A DNA stretch of 52,801 nt from the NCBI GenBank assembly GCA_024220525.1, contig JAMYWO010000122.1, forward strand, positions 27,622 to 80,422, written 5' to 3'. The notes below the pieces were generated by a model. That model did no database searches. It was not told the origin of the DNA and saw nothing but the letters and a program-made list of their open reading frames with translations. Shown one piece after another: positions 45,801 to 52,801 of this stretch (position 1 is its first letter; the number at the start of each line of letters is the position of its first letter). Made by a program: the position numbers and the translations under genes. Origin of the DNA: Cochliopodium minus. Lineage: Eukaryota; Discosea; Himatismenida; Cochliopodiidae.

Positions 45801-47282
45801 CGACAGCTTCTTCTCTTGTCAAATGACCATAAAACCACCTCATTGCTAAAGTCCTCCTGATTCTTGGCAATATCCTCTTTCCCAAGGGACCAAACACTTT
45901 GACGACCTTTCCAAACTTGGTCAAGTTTACAATCGCTTCGGAGGGTTTGGTTTCGAGGGGGTTATCTATTACAATCCTGTAAAGACATTTTATTTCCAAA
46001 GGCAAGTTCTAGAAAAGAATTATAAAATAAAGGAAATATTAGCAAATTTAAATGATTGATCAGTTAAAATTAAAGTGAATAAATTTATTAAAATTTGTTA
46101 AAAGACTGTTAATTTTTTTTTTTAGTCTCAAAGATACAAAAATCAATTTTATTATTGGTTTTAGAAAATAAAGTTACTCTGTAGTCTTGTCCTGATGCCG
46201 GAAAAAAATTAAAGTCCACTTCTTCACATACTTTGGAGAGAAACAGCTCCCAAGTGATGGATAAGTCGCAAAAAGGCTCAAAATAGTGTGTGAGTTCATC
46301 TCTGCTGATCTTGCACTTCTTCTCGATGAGGCCCATCCAAAAGTTGAATGAATCTCGATCTGGAAGATGCAATCCCAAGTGTGATTTGTTTAAGGCGGAG
46401 AAGAGATCGACGATGATGGGTCTTTCATTCGGATTCTTCGCCCAACATGAAGTCAATAAGGGTCTCACATCACATGTCCAATGTGAGAAGGAGGGGGATG
46501 ATAACGTGGGTGTTTCTCCTTTGGTGATTGCGAAGGAGATTGAGCTCAGGGAGGATTTTTCGGAATAGGGCATCGATTTGGTTATCATCTGCCAGATTAT
46601 CAAACCAAAATTCCATATGTCGGATTGTATATCGCATTTCCTTTCCGAGATATATTCTGGTGTGCTATAATTTGTCAGATATATCTTTTGTCCATATTTG
46701 TGGTAGGCTTCCATCTCCAATATCCTAAAGATTCCAATCTCTGTTAATTTTACTTTTTCTCCTATTATCATTATATTAGAGGGCTGAAGATTCTTATGTG
46801 CTATTTGTTTATCGAAATGCATTGATCTCAAGATATATGCCACTTTGATACAATATCCTATCCTCAGCGATCGCGAACAATAATTCCCTCCATCCTTTAC
46901 TTTCTCTTCTAATGTCATTTCATTCTCATGATATTCCGATACAATTAACAAATTCCTTTCTTTATTCTCCAATTCTTCGATGCAGTATCCTATCAATTTC
47001 ACAATCGAAAGATCAGATCCATTCTTTTTGGATAATATGCTGTTTTGGTTGTAATAGTTTGGTTTCATTAATAAATTTAAAACATAAAAAAATTATAAAA
47101 TTTAACTTCCAATCTTTCAATATATCTGGTATCGAATTCAATTCTTCTGTCGTGAAATTATTCATTGAGAAAATTCTTATTATTACTTTCTCCCCCTTAT
47201 AATTTGCTTTTATTCTTCCATTTAAGCCATTTTCTCGATTTATTAAACTTGATATTTCCAAAAGAAGAGGTTTATCTTCCAT
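42896..47282 (-). CDS. Pseudokinase-SH2-kelch protein (860 aa)
   Basis: Twelve phase-consistent exons: 47282-47107, 47039-46178, 46008-45777, 45567-45328, 45090-44896, 44713-44591, 44307-44085, 43868-43774, 43680-43604, 43491-43363, 43255-43177, 43047-42896. Residues ~6-275 have a kinase fold (TPEYISERKCDIQSDIWNFG, SCWAKNPNERP), but the active site is lost: VIIRIF has Arg for the VAIK Lys, HKNLQPSN (140-147) replaces HRDLxxxN, and TEIG (158-161) replaces DFG. After an SHK-like linker comes an SH2 domain (WFYGHLTREEAVEML, YLMRFSDTGSLSLH with the phosphotyrosine Arg429). The rest has kelch-type repeats (YVYIYGGTD, WYIIGGES, YVLLTGG). Probably a catalytically dead phosphotyrosine-binding scaffold. 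Confidence 0.85.
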
Positions 47283-47563
47283 TACATCAAATCTTTATTT
47301 AAACAGAGAAGAATTTTTTAATTTTTAATTATAATCTTTTGAAATAGATATCTATCTTTAATCTGGTTGAAATATTTCAAATTAACAATTTATGATTCAC
47401 AATAATTTAATTAAGATCTCCTTATAACTTCAATACCGTATGAATATTTATATTTCTTTTGTGAATGAATCTATAGAAAAATTAAAAAAAAAAAAATAGA
47501 TTTTGATACTGACAAAGAAGGATCATAAAAATTAATTCAAAACAATTTATAAAGAACCATAAG
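47283..47563. promoter_or_regulatory. Divergent intergenic region
   Basis: 281 bp between the pseudokinase-SH2-kelch start and the large plus-strand gene. A+T-rich, no ORF, with an A-run at about 47484-47498. Presumably both promoters. Confidence 0.5.
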
Positions 47564-50500
47564 ATGAGTTTGAATAATGAAGAAAAAAGACTAAATAATG
47601 AAACAAAAAAAATAAACGAGGAAGTCACACAAACAGAAACAAATGATCAAAATCCATTCAAAAATAAATTGGAATCAAAAAGAAATTATTTCAAAGATGA
47701 AAATGGGCAATATTTCTCTAATTTCTGTCAGAAATTCAAAATTATTTTTTTGATATATATCTAACAAAATAAATTTTATTATTAAAAGTTGGATTGAACT
47801 ATCCATCACCCAAAACACCCAAAGAATTGCCAAAAGAAAGATCAGATAATAATATAAAATATATAAGTGGGGGATCTCCATACAACAAATATTACAACAA
47901 AATACAGACAAAAGAATTTGATAAGAAATTGGAAATTCTCCAAACACCATTGCCTAATCCAAAGGATTTTCAAGAATACCATGCATATGAAGAAGCTCTG
48001 TTGAAATGGGAAGATATGATGAACCAAGCTCTAAAGGATATAGAGATGGCAGATGTGGGATCCTCCCTATATTTCAGGCCCAGAGTGACACAGACATTGG
48101 ATGAGATACAAATAGAGGCAGATTTTCAAACAGAGAATATAGATCTCGAGCTCAAAATGATGGAAGAGAGTGAATTCGATACGAATGAAGATGAATTGAG
48201 CCTATCAGAGTAAAAATATATATAAAAATATTGAAATTATATATCAAATAATATCTTCTCTAATGTCATTGAAGAATTTTACAAATAGAATTTGATTAAT
48301 TTAAATTTTTGTAATTTTAGATCTTCAAAATCATCAAATCATATATTGAAGAAAGATCCATGGGATAGTTTATTGGTTCCAAAAGAACCAAATCCAGATG
48401 ATTATGATACATTTGAAGGTCAATATTCTTTTTTTTTTTTGTTACAAAAAAATAAATCAAAACATTCAATCAATCAGATTTCGAAGAGGCAATGTTGAAC
48501 TGGACACATCTCTGTTCTATACAAGTTCCAATCATACCTCCAAGCTCCGAACATTTGCAAGGGCTTCTCCCAATAAAGGTGGCAATCACCAAAAACGTCA
48601 ACAAAGGCGAAGATATCGATTATTCCCAAGAGGAATCCACTATAGGAATAAAATCAGGGCTTTACTACCCCGAAAGCGCATACGAGAGAATAATCAAAGT
48701 GCCCGAAATTGTTTGCGACTTTGGGAATATCGAAACTTTTGTTGCTCAAAAGCTCAACGGGTGGAACAGTCTCAACGAAAATTCCAAAAGGTCTCTCCGT
48801 TTGTTGATGGAGAAGTTGTTGGATACTTTGACCTCCCGCTCCATTGTCTTGAGGCCCAGCATTTTCGGAAGTATCAGAGGTAGATACTCACAGAAAGAAG
48901 TTAGTGAGACACGTATTGCTCTTAGGAGAAAAGACATAAAAGCGGAGGTTTTGAATGCCTTCAACATTGGTCCACCTACTTACGATGGAAAGACCATGAC
49001 TTTCGCCATCACCGATCAAGATATCAACACCTTTCGTTTTGGTAACCAGGTCAAACTAATAAAGAAACAAAGGTTGGAGTATGAGAACATTGAGTTTGAG
49101 AACAAGTACTTGGATACTAGGTCTGATTACGAGTTTGTTCCGGAGCAGACGATCGAGAAGCAAAAAGAAAGTCTCAAAAATCTCATTTTCGAAAAAGTGG
49201 AGCCAGAGTTTTACTTGAACCACATCAGTAGATGTCTATGTAAAAAAAAAAAAAAATTAAAAATCCGAAATTTACAACTTTGTTAGTGGATATAAATAAT
49301 TGCTAACAAAATAATTAATTATTTTGGACATTTTTTTTTTTCAATAACTTTTGATCATCCTTTTTTATTTTTATTTAAAGCCACTGACATTCTCTACGAC
49401 AAATTTGTTGATCTGATCAACACCAAGGTCACACAAGGAAAACCTCAATCTTTTTTGGATTTGATATTTGGGTTGATCAACAAGACCAACTTCCTTGAGC
49501 TCGTTTATTATCTCAACATCACAAATTCCTTGTTGTATCAAAAAAAAGTAACAATCATTTTTTAAAATAATAATAAAAAAATTGTTTTTGTAAAATAAAA
49601 TTTAAATGTATTGTAAAATTTTGTTATTATTTATTCATTATTTTTATTTTTTTTTCACAGCTTTCATATGTCCTTTGTGAGTGCATCCGTTCTCAAATTT
49701 TGTTCGAAGATTTATTTATTAATGAAGACAAAGTCAAGTTGGCGGAGTTTTTTCACACATTGGCCTATGCGTTCCAACTCACCAACAACAGCCCCGTCGA
49801 CGTCTTCCCCTACAGACACGACACCATCGAGAACTTGCGTTTCTTGTGTAAGGGAGACTTGTTCACTGGTCTCATGGACATCTTGATCAGCTATTACATC
49901 ACTTACATCATCGATTTGTTGACAGAATATGGGAAAAAGAAGCCTGCCATGCCCATTTTCGTCAATTTCCTTACTGAGAAGAGACAAGTAACCACAATTT
50001 TTTTTTGCGGATATTTATTTCAAATATTTTTATTTTTTACATTTTTAGTTTTTAACCTTATTTTTTTAATTCTTGATTTTTTTTTTCTTTATTCAAAATT
50101 TTTCTAAATTTTGTTGATTTTTTTTTTTCTTCAAATGTTTTTCTTTTCTAGATCAAGTATAATTCCATCGAAGAGTTCATCAAAAAAAAATCCACTTTCG
50201 GCACTGAGCTTGTGAATCTTATTGCACACAGATCCCTCCCTATTTCTGGCTTCAGTTTGTTCGAGTTTTCTTTCTTAATATCTTGCAAAGAAGCAAAGAT
50301 AGTAGTAAAAAAAAATTTCTTATTTTTTTTTAACATTATATTATATTTTTTGATTATTTTGATTATTTTTAACATTATTTATTTTATTTTTTATTTTTTA
50401 TTTTTTATTTTTATTTTTAATTATTATTTTTCAAATTCAGGATTTGTTGATTACAGAAGAGGCAAAGATCGTGCAAGCAGTCAGAGAAATCGCACTCAAA

Positions 50501-52695
50501 AAGTTCAGACACTCACAATACGCTGCTATCCAACTTTACAGTTATTTCTCCCAAAAGGAAAACAAAAAGTGGAACACTCTCATCATCAACATGTAAAAAA
50601 AAAAAACTATTTAAAGCTATTTTTATTTTTGACATTTTTTTTTTAATTTTTAATTTTTAATTTTTAATTTTTTTAATTTAATTTTTATTTTTTTATTTTT
50701 ATTTTTCAATTTTACTTTATTTAAAATTTTTATTTTTTTTTTCATTTTTTTATTATTTTTTTTCAATTTTTTATATTCAATTATTATTTTTTGATTATTT
50801 ATTTATGGTTTACATTATTTTTTTTTTTTTAATAGGTACCAAAACACTGAACTCCTGATGAACGACCTTCAAAACAAACTTTTGTCGGAAATGGTCTTTA
50901 ATCTCCTCAAGCCTCATCTCAAGTCCGACCCCAACGTTCTATCCAAGGGCGAGTCCAGCTACTTGCTCGAGGAGAAGTTTTACAACAGTCTCACTCAATG
51001 TGTCACCATAACCGAAAATCCTTGTAAAAATTTTTATTTAAAATTTTTTTTTATTTTTTTCATTTTAATTTTTATTTTTAATATTTTTTATATTTTTTTT
51101 TGTTTTTTTTATTTTATTCTTTCATAGGCAGTTTCATTGTTCTCAACTGTTCCAAGTTGGCTCTCTACCTTGTTCGAGCATATGATGGTTTGGACCAAAT
51201 TCAGTTCACCCCAAGCCTACAGGAGGTTCCTTTATTTTTATTTTTTTATTTTTATTTTTTAAATATTTTTATTTTTAATTTTTAATTTTAATTTTTCATT
51301 TTATTTTTTTATTAAAGTTATTTTTTATTTTTTATTTTTATTTTTATTTTTATTTTTTTTTTTTGTTAAATTTTTATTAATTTTATTTTGCATAACTAGA
51401 ATCAAGCTCACTTCCACAAGAAAGAGCTCAACATCTCCCAAAACGACATAAGATCCATGTTGAACTGGATCGCCACAGAGCAACGACTCCGTCGTCATGG
51501 AGGCAAATACGTCATGATGAAAATCCTTAAGGTCATGTTGAAAAAGGAGCAGATTTTGGAAGCTGCCAAAGTTGATTCAACTTTATTTCAAAGTAAATTT
51601 AAATCACTTTTTTTTAAAAAAATTTTTTTATTTTGATTATTAATTCAAACTCTTTTTTTTTTATTTTTTTTAAAGTAAATTTTTATTTTTATGCATTTTT
51701 TAAATCTTTTTAAATCATTTTTTTTTTATTTTTTTGTTGATATTACTTTTTATTTCTTTATTTCTTTTTTTTTTTTTTTTTAATTTTTTTATTTTTATTT
51801 TATTTTTTTTATTTTATTTTATTTTTATTTTTATTTTTTTTATTTTATTTTTATTATTTTTTATTCTCACAACAGGATGGTAGAATGTTGCAGATCAAAC
51901 ACGACAAGCTGTGCAAGATCTCGTGGGACGTGTTCTACTCCATGATCAAACACAACACCACCATCATCGAGTTCAGAAGGAGAAGATCCTCGACACAAGT
52001 TCCTCAACCTCATCAACAGCAGCAGTGACTATCCCATCATGGCCAATGGTTTGCGTTGTCTCACTAAGATTTTTGAGATTCCTGCCAGGAGCATGGAGAA
52101 GATGAGGAAGATGAAGATCAAGGTAAAAAAAAAAAAAATTAAATTTAAAATAAAAAACAAAAATAAATAAAATACAAATAAAAATAAATAAAAATAAATA
52201 AAAATAAATAAAAATAATAAATAAAATACAATAAAAAATAAAAAATAAAATATAAAATAAAATAAAAATAAAATGAAATAAAAATAACAAATAAAATAAA
52301 ATCAAATTATGAAATGAAAATTAAAATTAAATCTGAAATATATTTGGTTAAAAACTAAAATTCAAATTCAAAATTTTTTTTGATCTCGTCAATCAACGAA
52401 AAAACGTCAAATAAAACTGATTTTAAACAACAAAAAAATTTAACACAAAACATAAATTGAAAAACATCTTTTAAATTTGATGAAAATTAAAAAATAATAA
52501 TATTTTATTCAAAAGAAATATAATTAATCCATCTTACCATTTTTTTTTATTCAGCCAAATGATTCCAAGCTCCTCGCCAAGAGTCTTAATAACGACCTCA
52601 AGGCTTTCATCGACCATCTCTTTAATATCAAGTTCGTCGTTCGTGTTCACATGATCTACAAAAAGCTCATCAGTACTTATTCTGGTGCTTTCCAT
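47564..52695 (+). CDS. Large helical-repeat protein, unrecognised; 3' end beyond window
   Basis: Exons: 47564-47726, 47789-48209, 48321-48418, 48478-49239, 49381-49547, 49661-49987, 50152-50301, 50441-50592, 50836-51023, 51128-51225, 51400-51592, 51876-52122, 52555-52695, then continuing. The N-terminus holds two related segments, PNPKDFQEYHAYEEALLKW and PNPDDYDTFE/DFEEAMLNW. After these comes a mixed domain (SGLYYPESAYERIIKVPEI), then ~700 residues of helices (FLDLIFGLINKTNFLELVYY; LTEYGKKKPAMPIFVNFLTE; MLNWIATEQRLRRHGGKYV) suggesting ARM/HEAT repeats. No family is recognised. Exon 51876-52122 is one base out of frame internally (near 51975-51990) and does not match the phase of the exon before it; base errors or a missed exon are likely. 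Confidence 0.65.
49264..49332. mobile_element. MITE-like element in intron 4 of the large gene
   Basis: ACAACTTTGTTAGTGGATA on the left and TTGCTAACAAAA...TTTTGGACAT on the right are related to the element at 24654-24733. The inverted arms are more diverged here. It sits within the 141-bp intron and makes up half of it. Confidence 0.55.
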
Positions 52696-52728
52696 GTAAA
52701 AAATTTACTTCATACATTTTTTTATTAT

Positions 52729-52801
52729 TTTTTATTTTTTTATTTTTTATTTTTTATTTTTTATTTTTTATTTTTTATTTTTTATTTTTTATTTTTTATT
52801 T
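52729..52801. repeat. (TTTTTTA)n intron tract at the window end
   Basis: A regular 7-bp array follows the donor at 52696 and runs off the window. It is the start of the next intron of the large gene. Confidence 0.85.

Noticed and set aside
1-52801. CRISPR arrays, tRNA or rRNA genes, bacterial operon signals
   Set aside because: The repeats are microsatellites, minisatellites or dispersed elements, no cloverleaf or rRNA motif was noticed, and all genes have spliceosomal introns.

Overview
The window is nuclear DNA of a very A+T-rich, intron-dense eukaryote. The best fit is a free-living amoeboid protist, perhaps Amoebozoa: SHK-like kinase/SH2 architecture, kinases preceded by an Ig/MSP-like domain, Asn-rich linkers, the standard genetic code, and mitochondrion-linked genes (LYR protein, SLC25 carrier). 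The exact lineage cannot be read from the sequence. Introns are GT-AG, and every multi-exon model below was built by hand by tracking exon phase across splice sites.

Layout. 0-5.4 kb: repeat-rich and gene-poor, with the tail of one BTB gene copy, decayed exons, and an intact KCTD-type BTB gene (4.47-5.38 kb). 5.6-9.0 kb: a minus-strand gene with a nucleotide-kinase-like segment and two unresolved phase breaks. 10.0-21.4 kb: a housekeeping run on the plus strand: C2-VASt-TM protein, GNAT acetyltransferase, LYR protein, BAG6 homolog, TVP23, and a CoA-type mitochondrial carrier. 21.5-34.8 kb, minus strand: a small helical protein, a 14-exon SH3-RasGAP-LRR-MSP-kinase gene (22.3-29.2 kb), and a 19-exon GH63-like glycosidase (29.5-34.8 kb). 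35.1-37.5 kb: a PQ-loop lysosomal transporter. 38.7-42.7 kb: an accessory cluster of FN3-GTPase and KCTD-BTB sharing a 47-bp divergent promoter, followed by a truncated caspase-like gene among dispersed repeats. 42.9-47.3 kb, minus strand: a 12-exon pseudokinase-SH2-kelch gene. 47.6 kb to the end: a large unrecognised helical-repeat gene that runs off the window.

How the genes may fit together. The central block is ordinary cell biology: protein quality control, lipid transfer, Golgi traffic, and mitochondrial and lysosomal transport. The two large signalling genes combine domains in orders I do not know from described proteins. The 38.7-42.7 kb cluster (P-loop GTPase + BTB adaptor + caspase-like protease, recently duplicated and gene-converted, rich in repeats) is the best candidate for an undescribed system, possibly cell-death or defence signalling; that function is inference only.

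A genome-scale pattern also stands out. First introns are complex sequence, whereas later introns are low-complexity (T4-7A)n tracts, usually T-rich on the sense strand, and later exons use more G/C-ending codons.
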